This document shows positions 12,621-25,943 of a stretch of DNA of 64,000 nt, in pieces. A program made the position numbers and the translations under genes. The notes beneath the pieces are model-generated. The model was not told the origin of the DNA. It worked only from the letters and a program-made list of their open reading frames with translations, and made no database searches. The first letter of the stretch is position 1. Each line of letters starts with the position of its first letter. This stretch comes from Atrichornis clamosus (taxonomy: Eukaryota > Chordata > Aves > Passeriformes > Menuridae): contig WBMZ01008684.1 in the NCBI GenBank assembly GCA_013400975.1, positions 1 to 64,000 on the forward strand, written 5' to 3'.

Positions 12621-15600
12621 GCAGGCTGGTGTGCTGTGTTTGTGCCTCTGGAGAGACAGGGAGCAACTGGGATAACCGACTGCACAGGGAACCAAACAAA
12701 GGACCAAAATATGCACAAAGCCATACATTAAGGGGAAGGGAAGAACAAAAATGCTCACAAATAAACTGATAGCTTGGTTTGTGTGCTTATAAAATTCATT
12801 TTACAGCAGACAGACTCTCGAATGCTTCATCTTCCATGAGGTACCTAGAAAACTTGTGAATGTGAGAGCACTACCAGCAGATGGAAAGCTACTACACTGA
12901 GCTTACACAAAGTTCCCTGCCAGTCTGGCTCATCCACCCACCTGGTCCATGCTGCCAGTGAGGTCAGACTTCACAGGCTCTTTGCCTTCCCTGCCGTGTG
13001 TGGAATCCTGTTCTCACACCAGCACTTGGGGTGCCTCCCTGGCAGACCTGCGGGGACACTGGAACCCCTTCCCTGTTCTGCTCTCTTCTCAGCTGGGTCT
13101 GTCCTGGGATGCCTGAAGCAAATGAGGCTATCAGGACTGGCAAAATATCCAGACAACTGGGCAGAACCTGAGTAGTTGATGAAATAATCTAATTTCTTTA
13201 TCAGTATATTAGATTTCCCACCAGTTACCTATCAGAACATGTCCTCATCTGCCCCTCTCTCTTCACACACACGTACACGTAACCTCTTGGCAGCCAGACC
13301 TCCCTCCCACTTACCGTTTTGGAGCCAGGGCAGTGGCTGAACTGCCTGACACTCATTCACAACTCCCAAGATCACCAACCACTGCCACAGTGCATCAGCT
13401 CAACCATTCATCTCCTACAACATTTTGCAACAATCACTTCCAAATGCATCTTGAAAGTGTGTTACTCTCCCTCAGTGTGCAAGTTATACAACTACAAGCC
13501 TGGGAGGAGAATTTTCTTTTTAACCTCAGGCGTCATAGCATCTAACTTTTCCTGTTGACATTTTTTTCTCTAGGCCAGAAGGATATTTTTGTTTGTCACA
13601 TGCATACCTTTTCCAGTTTCATTAATAAAAAGGTCTTAATAAAATGACTTTCATTTTTTTTCCAGACCATCTCAGGCAAGAAATGTTTTCTGTCTCCTCT
13701 GACATTAATCAGTAAAACCCTGTTCCTGTGATGCATAAAAAAAAGCTACCTTCAGCACTAAAGTAATAATTAATTTATGCAATGTTTGAATGATTTTCAT
13801 CAGTTAGCAGATACAATGATTTGATTTTCCTGTATAATCATTTCTTCTTAGATATCTCCCTTGCCAAAAAAGTCTGACAGATCTGATGTGAACACTATTT
13901 TTTATTACAGTAAATTACTTTGTATTCAGATTTTTTTACATTTTGATACTTGATTACCTTAAGAGATAATTCAAAATAATTATACTTTATTTTCATTTTG
14001 ACATTTCATCCTTTTAAATGAGTCACTGATTAACCTGTTAATTCCCTAATGCAATTCAGAATCCAGTCTGCTATTTTAAATAACCAGTTACTTCACAAGG
14101 AGCACAAGTATTCAATTCCATATTCATCAGTTCAGTCTGCCAACCATAATTTTGTTTTTTTCTCCCATGTATTCAACAGAGGAACTTTTGAAGATGTACA
14201 GGATCCAGTCTGCCTCCTGTAAATCCTCATTTCTCTCCTTTGACTGCATGGGGCTTTTCAGCACCTTGAGAGACTTACTCAGATTTAGTGCCAATCACCT
14301 TCAGTAAAAGTAGAAGGAAACAGTACAAGTGTTAGAGAAATGGATTTGACACCCAGTCTGCCCAGCCTCTTTTTGGCAGTGGGTAGTAGTACGCCAGCAA
14401 CCACCTTATGCATTTTCATAAGGGTGCTTTTCAAACCCTGGGGATCTTATGAGGAACCAGTGAAAAGGAACAAGGGCAAGACAGATAATTGCCAGTCATC
14501 TTAAAATCCCTGTGCAGAGCCCTGCACTTGTGTATGAATTAAAGTTGTAGTCATTGCTCCCCAGAACTTTTGTTTTTTACATTTTATTATTGTTGTATAA
14601 AACCCTCATACTGATCCAAGAAGCAGTGCTTAGATCCCCCTTTTTTCAATGATGCCATGTGCCCGAAATGAGAGTCTAAAGCCAGACTTCAGTGTGCTTT
14701 CCCATAGGATTGTATCTCTCACTTCTGGCTGCTTGGGATAGCTGCCTTGCTCATGGCGTGCTCAGGATATTCCAGGAGTGGACGCTCAGGGAGTGTCTGG
14801 CAGCATAAAATGCTGTACCGATTTGCAAATGCAGGAAACTTAATGTCATAGGATCACCACATACTTGGTTAAATTTAAGCAAGCAAGGAACTTTCAGACT
14901 AACTGGGGAAGTACCTAATGAATTTTTTCTGGAAAGCAGACAGTAGACCAACGTGTAGAAATTCAAGTGGTCTGTATGGGCCCACCTCCCTGCTCAGACA
15001 GAAGCTTTCCCTTGGTTTGCCCTTTAATAAAAATAGATTTGTGCAAATGGCATTGCAAGTTTTGGCTGGCCTTCTGAACTTGGCATCTCGGAAGGTCAGG
15101 AGATAGCTGAAAGCTAACATTGACATAGTTTGCACCTTACATACCTTCATTAACACCTTAATTAGGGTGTAAAACCCACATCCTGGCTGATGGTTGACTT
15201 TTCTGTTATCATATTGCTAGGGCTGGAGACTGATCAGGATGCCAGGTCCAGTTCAGAGGTGGTATCCTCTCTCAAGTATACACATCTCTCAGTCAATATA
15301 CACAAAGACATAGGTAGTGTTAGTGGATTTGGCTAAAAAGGTAATTCTTTTGTCATCTTTATCACTGTCTGGTACTTCTGACCTTCCATCTCCCCTAGAG
15401 CCCTGTGTTGAAGCTGCGGGAGGTAAAGGACTCCTGAATTTTGCCAGATAAAGAGGGAGCATCCTGGGGCAGGTGGGAAAGAGTTGCATGTGTATGTCTG
15501 TGAAAGAGAAGAGGTTTCAGAGTGGATTTGGTGGGGTTGTTTGTGGTGGAGTTAATTTGTGAGCGGTGAAGCTCTACGAAGAACTTGGGGCTGGAGGATG

Positions 15601-15727
15601 TGGAACCAATTACCTTGTATTTTTGGGTGGAGGGAGAGAAGAGATGCAGGAGGCACGATGTTTTGGAAAGATATGTCATTTCGTGCAAACTGAAAAATGT
15701 TATTTTTTGGTTTAGTCTCCTGCCAGA

Positions 15728-16174
15728 TGGAGAGGGTCCAGCGTGGGGCTGCAAAGATGTTCAGGGGACTGGAGCAGCTCTTACATGAGGAAAGGCTGAG
15801 GGAGCTGGGTCTGTTTAGTCTGGAGGAGATACAACTGAAAGGGGATCTCATCAATGCATACAAATACCTTAAGGGTGGGTGTTTAGAAGATCGTGCCAGA
15901 TTCTTTTCAGTGCTGCCCAGCGATAGGACAAGGGTCAGTGGGCACAGACTGAAACACAGAAAGTTGCATCTGAATATGAGGAAAAACTTTACTGTGAGGG
16001 AGACAGAGCAGTGGAACAGGCTGCCCAGAGAGGTTGTGGAGTCTCATTCTCTGGAGATATTCAAAACTGCAATCCTGTGGAACCTGCTCTGGGTGAATCT
16101 GCTTTAGCAGGAGGTTGGACAAGGTGATCTCCAGAGGGTCTTTCCAACCCCAACCATTCTGTGATTCCATGAGA
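15728..16174 (+). mobile_element. CR1 LINE with open ORF2 C-terminal frame
   Basis: A well-preserved CR1 3' end. From about 15727 the plus frame reads through to a TAG at 16105-16107 and matches the usual CR1 ORF2 C-terminus: [79 protein letters not shown] and SLEIFKT. The usual NFFTV is NFTV here, a 3-bp in-frame deletion. After the stop come the 3' UTR blocks GGAGGTTGGACAAGGTGATC and CTTTCCAACCCCAACCATTC, with an ATTCTGTGATTCCATGAG end. Everything upstream (endonuclease and the core reverse transcriptase) is missing, so the copy cannot move. An open frame suggests a younger insertion than its neighbour at 6095. Confidence 0.96.
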
Positions 16175-18335
16175 TTTCTGGCACTTAGCTCAGTGCAATT
16201 ATGTTCTTGTTGCTCCTGGGGTAGGATCAAGCGCTGAAATAGTTACCCAAATATATATTTGATGAAATGCTTGTAAAAATTTGCCAAGAGCATCTCAGCA
16301 TTGCCGTTTAGGGAAGTATTAATTGGAATGAGTAAGGTAATAAAAGTTGCCTTTGCTGATGAGTTAAAAATAGTATAAATATTGAAACAAAAAACCCAAA
16401 CAACCAGAAACATCTTAAGCTTAGCTGAAAAGAGAATATCCTCTTCTATTTTACTGTCTTTGTTGAAGAGAAGGCTTTGTTCGTTTTTCCATGGCAGTCA
16501 AGAGACTTGTATATTGCGTATGTCTCCAAAACAACATTAAGAAGAAATTAAGTCTCGAATAGTTCATAAATAAATTATTCCTAGTCAGATTATGAATACA
16601 TCTAAGTTTAATTAATTTAAGGACATGTTTGCAAGTATGTAAAAATTTCTGGTTTTAAAAAAGCATACAAAATTAATACTGAGGCATAAGTGCTGTACTA
16701 ATTACTTCTTTTTTTCTTTAATATAGGCAGAAACTTTCTCCCCTAAAAGAAAAAGTAATGGGAAATTTTGATCTGCAGATGTATGTATTAATTTTACAGG
16801 CTCAACTGAAGCTGATCCCTGTGTAGAAAGGCAGTACATCAAATTTTCTGCTCAGTATCTCATTCTGAAAACTATATTTATAGAGACTAGGCACAGAAGC
16901 AAGTAAAAGATTTTGTTGAAGGATCATAACATTGATTTATAGGTTACATATATTTTAATTAGATCTCATTCAGAAATGGTACACTTAGGCAAAAATCTGT
17001 TTTGAGTGTTTCTGTTTCTATTCCTCTTATTCCTACCTGCTATGAGCTGCTTTTTCATTATTTACCTGAGATCATAATGCACATCCTATTGGCTGGTAAC
17101 TGTTTGGACTCTTCTTCACCAGGTAACTCTGCAGGAGTGGTCCTGATTCCCCTCATGATTCCCTTGATGTGTCATAGCCAGGGAAATGCCTGTCTTTCTG
17201 TTAAGTTGCAGGACAGGAAAGAGAAATGGACAGGTCTCTGCCACTCTTCCAATACATAAATTGGATTCTTAATCACAGAGAATGTGAGCATCTTGGAGGT
17301 GCTCTTGGTGGCAGAAGAACATCAAGGGAGGACTTTGGTGTCTGATCTGGTCTCTGGCGGGGAAGCTGTCCAAGGTCTAGGTACCTTTTGGGAGGGCTAC
17401 CATCAACTTGGAGACAAATGTGGTTATGGATCCATAATGTTCAAACCCTGCTCGTAACTCAGGTTCCTAAGCAAAGATAGATAGTTGTCATGAGTTTAAG
17501 ATCCTGTCCATGTGTTCAGCCTGTACTGGAAGAATGGGAATTCAATGAAATGTAATTCAAAGAACTATGCATGGTATCTTCTTACACTTTTTTTTTTTCC
17601 CCCTGAGCCTGCTGCCACTCATTTTTATAATAGACTTGTCAATGTGTAAAGATTTGGTTAGTGGAGAGACTTTAAATCATTACTTTTGTGTTGAAGAATG
17701 GGCTAGAAAACTACAGGTAGTTAAAACTCAAGTTGCATTTGAGCCACTTGAGGAGTTGAAATGTAGTCTGTGTTATATAATGCCAATCATGAAAAACCCA
17801 TGAATTCTTAAGTATGTACTTTGATACTGCCTGACAGATTGATTTACTGTACACAGACTCCTTCTCAGGCATATACTCATCTCTTCATACTAGAGCTCTG
17901 AAGAGAATGCCAGGGCAATCAGGCTCCTGGAATGATTCTAGATTGTAGTAATTCCCTTTTTGTTGAGACATACTGCCAGTAGCTCAGATTTTTTTTTTTA
18001 ACCTTTTCCCATTTTTCATTCTATAAGGCATTGTACTTTTAATTAGATGTAATTTTTGCTTACAGATGTGATAGACTGTTGTGTTACTGTGGTACATAAC
18101 AGTCTTGGTGAAATCCATCTCCTTTTCATGGTGTTTTTGTGTAATGTGTGCCAACAAATCTGTTGTGCTTAAGGAATGGAGAATGTTTTTCTTTATTCAC
18201 TTTCCTTACATATTCTTACCCATCTTAGTTCAGTTGGACTAAAAGTTTTTCCGAGCAGGGACCAGTTCTTATCTTATAAGAAAGTCTTGTACTGAAAGTC
18301 TCCTGATCTTCCTAAGGGCTAAGGACATTACTATG

Positions 18336-18350
18336 CAACAACAACAACAA
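18336..18350. repeat. (CAA)5 microsatellite
   Basis: Five perfect CAA units. It is short and probably of low polymorphism. Confidence 0.9.
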
Positions 18351-20573
18351 GAAAATATCTTAATTGTGTTGGTCTTCCTGCAAAACCTGTTCAGTAAAGC
18401 ACCAGTTCACTCTTAAATCTGTAGTTGTGCAACATATCATAAAGAATGAAGTGTATTCTTGGGCACATCTCATCAATTATTGCTGTCCTTGTTGAATATA
18501 TAATATTCCTTGGCTGAGAAACTTCAGATAAGAAATACTGTTTATTTTCTCCCCACAATATATCAGCACCTGAAGAGGAGCATAAACTTCACCATCCCTA
18601 AATATCATTTTGGCAACTTCTAATGTTTAAAACTTTGTTTTGCCACAGTTGAAGATTTTAGTGTTTCTCGAGCCACAGTTGCATCTCGTGCTACTGCTTT
18701 GCTGCTTCTCCATCTTCTCATATGCAGTGCTTTATAAGGTTTTAAAATTGGAAATAGAGTTCCAGATAAGTGATGCAAGACACTTAGATACGTAAAAATG
18801 ATCAAAATTTTATAAGCACATTATTTTTGACTTTGACTCTTGATTGTTAATTAATTTTCAATAGAAAGCAAAACATATATTCAGAAGGATTCAAATATTA
18901 ACTAGTTTCCAGTCTTCTTCCTTGAAACCGTCTGCTTCCTGTGCTGTCTCTGCAGTCCTTGAATCAAATAAACTTATAAGACCTTTCTCTATGCCAGAAC
19001 TGTCCTCTCCCAGGAACTAAATCACTCCCAGGAATTGCTGCTGTATATAACATGAAGTGGTGTATACATCTGACATACAGAAATTGAATGTTTGATCGCT
19101 GAGCATTCAGCTGGGATATTTCTATTGTGAATAGTTTATAAGCCAGAAAGTGCCAGTTTAAAATTTTCAAGGATGTGCAAAACTTCCTTATGTCTCAGTG
19201 CTTATGTATGCATGTGTAACATAGTCTAGTTGTTGACTCTGAAATATTGATTTAAAATGAAGCTATTCTATTCTAGAAACATGTTTTTCCCTAGAGACAC
19301 AAGTAAATTGGAATAATCTCATGAACTTTGTTTCATTGTGTATTTTAGGGATAATTGCAGATGCTTGTGAATTTGAATACTTTGCTTACCAGGTCAAACT
19401 CACTATTTTTAATTTATTTTTACTTTTATATAGAACATGCTGGTAAAGGGTTACAATTTATAATTACATTTCTCATATCTCACTGTAATTCATCTTGTTG
19501 GTGTGTTTCATTTTTTTTTATATTCACTGGCTATGCATATCATATATTATTGTAATTATGAAAAAGTAAATAATGGTGTTCCTTAGGAGCAAAATAACAT
19601 CTTATTATTCTGTTTTAAGTTGTGCCAAATGACAAACAACACTATTGTGTAGTGCTCATAACACTACAGCAAATAAAACTTTAAGGATAAATAAAAGGCT
19701 TCTGTAGAGTATGTCAAACTGAATTTACTCCAGCCCTTTAGGAGTAGCAAACTTGTTCATGATCATTTAAATAAAGAACTGGAAAAGAGAAATGCAGAGA
19801 ATACGTGAAATAGGCATGGAATTTATGCTGTGGAAGTAATTAGGTTATTGTGCTCACAAATCACTTCAAATAAATTCTTTAAACTATTTTCCCCACAAAA
19901 GCTTTATAAAAATGTTAAGAAAATAGATTGCATATATGCAACAGAAAATGGCTGCTAGTGACTTCGTAATCTTTGCAGATCTTTGTACTGAAGCAATGAT
20001 CTAATAACTAGAAAAGATTGAGTCCTCTGCACAAACATTCCTACATATGTAACAAATAATTCAGTTTTTAAAAAAGTCTTCTAAATATATTTATCTTTTT
20101 CAGTAGCATTAGACTAGAACACATCTTTTGTTGTTTATGAAGTACCACGTATATCTGCAGCACTAAGACTTTTACTAGTAATTAGGTCAATTAAATTCCT
20201 ATTTAAAATCCCTTAATTATCTATGTAAGTGACAGATTAACCCTCGGAAGAAACCAGATAGACTCATCAGACCTGTAATGCACACTCAAAGGAAATCTCT
20301 AAAATCAATCAGTAGTAGACCTTGATATAGAAAGCATGCACAGATCATGTTATCAAATAAATCTCCCTTATCTTTAGTCAAAATAACCTAGACAAGACTT
20401 ATACTCGCCATATGCTGTCTTTAGACTTAAATTGTCGCGTTTCTTGGTTGGACTTACTTTCATGTGTGGAGCTGCCCTATCCCATATAAAATGCTTCAGC
20501 TGTTCTTCATAGATCTAATTTAATAATGGAAATTACACGTAGCTCTCCAAAATAACTTCTATGAGTTTTTGTT

Positions 20574-20598
20574 AAAAAAAAAAAAGGGTTTTTTTTTT
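20574..20598. repeat. Inverted homopolymer A12-GGG-T10
   Basis: Twelve A bases, three G bases and ten T bases in a row give a potential A/T snap-back hairpin with a GGG loop. It is simple sequence, and homopolymer lengths may be inaccurate in the assembly. Confidence 0.85.
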
Positions 20599-20906
20599 GA
20601 GTGGATTGTTGAAAACCTTTCTTGTGTTAGTTGCTTAAAAGCTCGTTGAGAAGCCATCTGGTTCTCTTATATATTCCAGGACTTTTCTTTATAGCTAAGG
20701 AAATACCTGTGTAGTGTGGCTAAGCATCGTCTGCCTCAGTGCTGTCATCACTGCTCTAGGGTGTGCTGTACCCACGGCACTCTCTCTCATTAATATTTCT
20801 CTTGCAAAGGTGTGCTTTCAAATCAAGTGTTCCTCTACTTTTAATGCACTTCCACCCTTATTGAAAGCAAGTACTTTGCCAGACGAGGTAAGAATAGAAA
20901 AACAGC

Positions 20907-20920
20907 TTTTTTTTTTTTTT
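20907..20920. repeat. T14 homopolymer
   Basis: A fourteen-base T-run. It is low complexity with no associated element. Confidence 0.85.
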
Positions 20921-22630
20921 CTTCTCCTTAAGCTGACCACAGATTTCCCTCTGAGGTCATGAGAGTCACAAGTGTATTGCATTTTCTGCAGTAGAAATCT
21001 GGGGCTGTGTTCCCTTGTCAGCACTTTGATGAGATCAGCTGTGATACTGCTACTACAAGTATTAGCATGCTGTGTCCATTGGGAGACAATTAGGTTGTTG
21101 CTGGGTATGCTCCTTGTTTTCTGAGCACACTTTGTATTGCTTGGGGGTTTTTTTTCCCCCTGAAATATGCATGTGTAATAATGATTTTCCTCCTGAGGCA
21201 TTACTCTTCCTTTTATGGGTCTTAATATTTGGATCTGGCAAAGGATTCCCATTGAACTTCTGCTTTATCATCTTTGGCAATTCGTAGAGAGATCATTATC
21301 TGTTGTTGCTTTTATTATCTCTCTCTGTACTTATAGCCTACCTTAATTTACTTTCCATGTTGCCTTTGTGTATTTGACAGAAGATCTGCTTTTATTTGAG
21401 AGCTCTCAAGAATGGGTTCACTGAACTTCAATTATTGGATTTGCCTAGGGGGGGAATATTGTAAAGTGGCATTTGGTTCTTCTGTGGAAACACTGTAGTC
21501 CTGCAACTTTAACTTGGATGCAAATATTTCACAGATTGAGGTGATAAGTAGTGCATAAATTTATGTGCATAAACTAGCATAATAAAATATATTATTGCCA
21601 CTTAATGTATGAGTTTAAGGACTTGTGGAATTTCACTAATGTCAGTTTATTTATGTGTTTCCCTTTCTATCCACTGGATTTTTTTCCCCTCCCTTTATAA
21701 ATTTGTCTTTATTTGCCATTGGAAAATTAAAATATTGTAAAATAGTAGGAAATTTGTCTTTCATTTTGTCCTGGAAACAAACAACATGGCAATGAGATTA
21801 CATACTAGCTTTTACTTTGTGTTTTTGGCATGAGTATAATAAATTGTTATTAAAAAGCTTATCTAAATATGTTAACATTTCAGGCTGAAATGGGATGGAG
21901 GAAAACCTCTTCAGGATGATGAAAATAACATCCCTGGGGCTGTGAGGCTGGGTAGTTCTGCTGCAGTTAAAGGAGTTGTCTGAGCAGTGCAAAGAGCAGC
22001 ACTTGAGGCTTGAAGAACAAATTGGGAGCAGACTTAGGAGCACAGACTATGGCTTTAGAGTCACTATGATAAGAGAGCTTATGGACTGTAAAGTCATTGT
22101 AGTTTTTACTGTCATAAAACTTCATTTGGAAGTACAGGGTGCCCCGGTCCTTTTCCCATTCCATGTATTTACCACGTATGTACTTTAATGAATGAACATG
22201 CTTTGAAACCATTGCACGTGCCCGATTCAAAGTGCAGTTACATGACAGTTTGGACACTGTCACAGCTGATGTTCATATGTGGGTTTGTTAAGTGGACACA
22301 ATGCATGTGTGAATTTTGTTCATTAACATGGTGTTTAAAAGAGGTCCTAACAATAAAAGTTACATGTGTGTTATTGAGATGATGTGTGCATGCTGCAACA
22401 GCTTAATTCCTGCTGCTCTACTCTGTTGTCACAATTCGATAAAATGTCAGGTTATTTTTCTGATTTTAAATATGGTGCTGTTCTGGTAATTAGAGGGAAA
22501 TAAATGCTCTTGAAAGGGAATAGAGAGGGTGAAATGAAGCTCATTATGACTGAAACTTCGGAATAAATTAGTGCTCTGCCAGACTGACATGTAGACAACC
22601 GTCTTCTTATAGAGAAGCCTTTTTGTGAGG

Positions 22631-23052
22631 GCCAGAAAGATGGTGAAAGGCTGAGGAGCAGCTGAGATGAACTTGGTTTGTTCAGCCTGGAGAGGAGGAG
22701 ACTGAGAGGAGACCTCATTGTAGGCTACAACTTCCTAGTGAGAGGAAAAGGAGGGGCAGGCACTGATCTCTCCTCTGTGGTGAGCAGGGACAGGGCCCGA
22801 GGGAATGGCCTGAAGTTGTGTCAGGGAAGGTTTAGGTTGGATATTAGGAAATGGTTCTTCACCCAGAAGTTGGCTGACAATGGAACAGGCTCCCCAGGCC
22901 AGTGGTCACAGCACCAGCCTGACAGAGTTCAAGAAGCATTTAGACAATGCTCTCAGGCACATGGTGTGACTTTTTGGGGATGGTGCTTCAGGGCCAGGAG
23001 TTGGACCTGATGATGTTTGTGGGTCCCTTCCAACTCATCAGATTCTGTGATC
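22631..23052 (+). mobile_element. CR1 LINE 3' end, second subfamily type
   Basis: This copy differs in type from 15728-16174. Blocks in order are TTTGTTCAGCCTGGAGAGGA, GACCTCATTGTAGGCTACAA, GGGAATGGCCTGAAGTTGTG, TTTAGGTTGGATATTAGGAA, CAATGCTCTCAGGCACATGG, and a 3' end GGTCCCTTCCAACTCATCAG followed by ATTCTGTGATCT. The plus frame from about 22678 still reads FSLERRRLRGDLI, YNFLVRGKGGAG and GNGLKLCQGRFRLDIRK, then loses the ORF2 frame after FFTQKLADN, where consensus-like HWNRLP is replaced by out-of-frame sequence. It is 5' truncated and inactive. Confidence 0.95.
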
Positions 23053-24232
23053 TGGGGGAAGCTTTCTTTATGCTTTTTTTAAAGTAAAATAAAGTTATTT
23101 CAAGAGAATTGAGGCTTCAAAATACATTGAATGTCTTCCTGCCTCACTGCCTGACTCGACTACACCTTGAGACTTGCTAAAGTCTGTTTTCAAGTCACTT
23201 ACCCTTGCCTGCAATATTTGCAGGGAGAGTGTTGTGTTCTAGTTGTCATTTCTGTCCTCTGGCAAGTCAAAACATAGTGCCAGCAATCTGCCTTGCAACC
23301 TGTCAGCTCTCCAAGGTTGTCTCTTCTCGTGCTGGTTGAACAGATTTTTTGAGCCAATGTTTTTGGGTGCTGGGGGTTTTTTTTTTTTCTTTCTTTTTAT
23401 TTTGGAGTCGTATTCCCTTTCACTTTTGCTGCTGCTTTAACGTCTTGCTTTTTTAGCTACCCAATGGTAATGCACAAAACTGGAATCTGTGAGTCAGAAT
23501 TTGTTATTCTGTACTTCTGGAAAGCCTGGGAACAGACTACAGATTTGTAGTCAGACTGCGTTTCATGGAGGATTGGCATGTGTATGTTTTCCATCTTACA
23601 AGTATAATTGTATTTTTTTATTAAGATAATTTTCACGTTCAGAAGTGTGATTCTTTGAGAGACTGTGGAGAAGAAAGTCTGTTTCACGAAGACAGATGCT
23701 TCCAATGCACTTGGAGGGGATTCTCCTCAAAGTTGCCTTTGGACCAAGTACCAAAGTGACTTGGTAGTAAAACTGGGGCTGTCACTGAGCCTTCAAAAAG
23801 CTTAAAATGTAATTGTTGTGATGGAGAATTTGGAAAGACATTAATCAAAATTTACTCTTTTAAAATGAGCATTTGGTTTCCTTTTTTCTTTTAAAATTAA
23901 TCTTCATAATACTCCAGAGACCTGATGTTTAGTGTCATGTCCTTATGACATTAGCCAGTCATGGCACAGGCCTTCTCAAAGGCTTGTGGTACATGGTGCA
24001 CTTGTGACATTGTTAATTCCAAAAAATTAGCACTAAATAAACTCTGAATTTTGTTGGCTATTGTATAAGGTACTGAGCACTACATGTGCATACAAACCTA
24101 ACTTATATCACATTATTTCCTCTTCTTGAAAATGACACAATACTCAGTCCTAAATGTTGGTGTGTATCACTGGTACTCTGAACTGCAGTACACAGGTAGA
24201 GCATGAAGCAGTAGAGGGAAGGGCAGGAACTC

Positions 24233-24259
24233 CTCAGTGTTAATTAACTCAGTGTTAAT
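24233..24259. repeat. 12-bp direct repeat, 15-bp period
   Basis: CTCAGTGTTAAT occurs at 24233-24244 and again at 24248-24259, separated by TAA. It looks like a small slippage duplication. Confidence 0.9.
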
Positions 24260-24746
24260 CTACTTTGAGTTCTAAATAGAGTTTAAAAACTTTTGTGCTG
24301 TGTTTCTGGGAGTTTTCTTCATTTGAAGTCTCTCTGTAGATGGTTCCCTCTTGAAATCTGTGACCTAAGGCAAGGAAGAGGAACCCTTTTCTAATCCTGG
24401 GTCGGTAAAGACTTCTGGAGTTGGCTAGCTTGGCACCCAAAATTTTGATGTAACCTTGCAGCCTCATGCTCACCAGATATTTCATGTCTGACGTGCTGGG
24501 AAGTACTGAGATACCTACGATCTTGGTGTCTTCACAACTAGTGTCCTGACCTTTACTCTGTGGCACAAATTTTGCAAGACTGTACCTTCTCTGTTCAGTG
24601 AAGAACAGCCTACAGTTCTTCTCTAGTTCTTCTGTCAAAGATAACAGGCCTTTTTATTAAGAAGATAATAGTCTTGTCATAATTTCTCCATTTTGCAGAA
24701 GTGTTCTGGAACAGTATTATCTAGAGTTCCATTTTAATTTGTAAGT

Positions 24747-24785
24747 ATATTTATGGTAATATTTTTATGGTAAATATCTTTATGG
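24747..24785. repeat. Degenerate AT-rich tandem repeat
   Basis: Three imperfect units of roughly 12-14 bp based on ATATTTATGGTA. A further diverged copy, GATATTTATATGGT, follows about 20 bases later. Confidence 0.7.
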
Positions 24786-25910
24786 CTACATGAATAATGT
24801 GTAAAGATATTTATATGGTGATGTGACAATTACAGAAATGTAACACAAAGATCTAATTATCCAGGCTTCTTTCATTGCTATTCACAGGAGAGGTGTCTCA
24901 GTTTTTCATTAGGGCTGGTCATGAGTCCTGAGCAACTCATCTGACAGGCTTTGTTCAACATAGGCTCTTAGAAATCTCCACTGAAGGATAGATAGACACT
25001 ACCAGTTTGATTTAAAAGAGGGCTGAAAGAATAGGTGATCCACTTACCTCTCCTTTCCACGTAGTCACTCAGAGATTGGAACATTTTTTCAGTACTCATG
25101 TTTCAGGTGGAGGAGGTTCAAATACCTGCTTGACTGTTAGTAAAGTAGAGAGTAGGTTAAGAAGGGAGAAAGGTGGAGGGACACCTACTGTATATTGACA
25201 TTATTAGTTTGTCGTAGATGTGGAAAGATCAAAGTGAATCAGAAAAAGAGCAATTAAGATAGCAATAGGCTGTTCACCTCTGACTGGGGAGTCTTAGAAT
25301 CCAGTTATATTTCCTACTTGTGATTTTTTAGCTATTGATGTGTCAAACAGTCCTTGAGGAGACTGCAAACCCAGCCTTCCCATTTCCACCCAAATATCCA
25401 ATGCAGAAGGCCACAGACACAAGCCTAAGCTTGCTGCCTTCTTGTGCCAGCAGTTCACAAAGTACTTGCAACTGAGGTAATTCCTGGGCCAGACTGCTCT
25501 ATAGCACAACATTTAGTCAATGCCTGTAAAAGAGGGATTTGTGTCCCTTGAAATGAGCAAATTATTACATTTGAAGTTAGCTGAGGTGTAATGCTCTGAG
25601 AAACTGTTGGATAAAACCGGGGCAACTAGCTGCAACTCAAAACAAAACGGTGACTCCTGGACTTCCTTGAAAGGAGACTGTTGAGTGTCTGGTGCTGATC
25701 TATGAGTATAGAAAAGAATGCCTAAGACTTTCTGATTAATATCAAAGGTGCACCTCTGTCCTCTCCCTGTTTGTACGAACTGAAATAGATGCCTCCCTGT
25801 CCAACCTGTTTTGTCTCTTTCCTGCACCTCAGCCTCTGGAGATGCTAATGTAAGAAGTTAAGATAGATCTGATGGCTAACCTTCTAGAAGTGCCTGATTC
25901 TCTCTACAAA

Positions 25911-25943
25911 TGAATAGGTGAACTCCACCAGTGAATAGGTGAA
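25911..25943. repeat. 12-bp direct repeat, 21-bp period
   Basis: TGAATAGGTGAA occurs at 25911-25922 and at 25932-25943, separated by nine bases. It is probably a local duplication. Confidence 0.9.

Larger units (their letters stand above)
10084..15727. other. Unique non-coding DNA, includes a GC-richer patch
   Basis: No gene is supported. Open frames at about 11270-11730 overlap on both strands and show no domain. A GC-richer patch lies at about 12350-12620. A second compositional change lies at about 10760-11050, where sequence such as GGATCTCTTGGATCCAGCAG could be a decayed repeat that I cannot name. The rest is ordinary AT-rich sequence. Confidence 0.55.
16175..22630. other. Unique non-coding DNA
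   Basis: No exon, RNA gene or transposon is recognised. Simple sequence includes (CAA)5 at 18336-18350, an A12-GGG-T10 inverted homopolymer at 20574-20598, a T14 tract at 20907-20920 and GGGGG-T8-CCCCC near 21142-21160. The 144-codon minus-strand frame at 20818-21252 includes an RRRKKKK stretch translated from the T-tract and has no recognisable domain. Confidence 0.6.

Noticed and set aside
20818..21252. 144-codon minus-strand frame with a basic RRRKKKK stretch that looks like a nuclear localisation signal
   Set aside because: The basic run is only the translation of a T14 homopolymer and its flank on the opposite strand.
24255..24638. 127-codon minus-strand open frame
   Set aside because: No domain recognised and no supporting signals; the length is within chance for a 64-kb six-frame scan.
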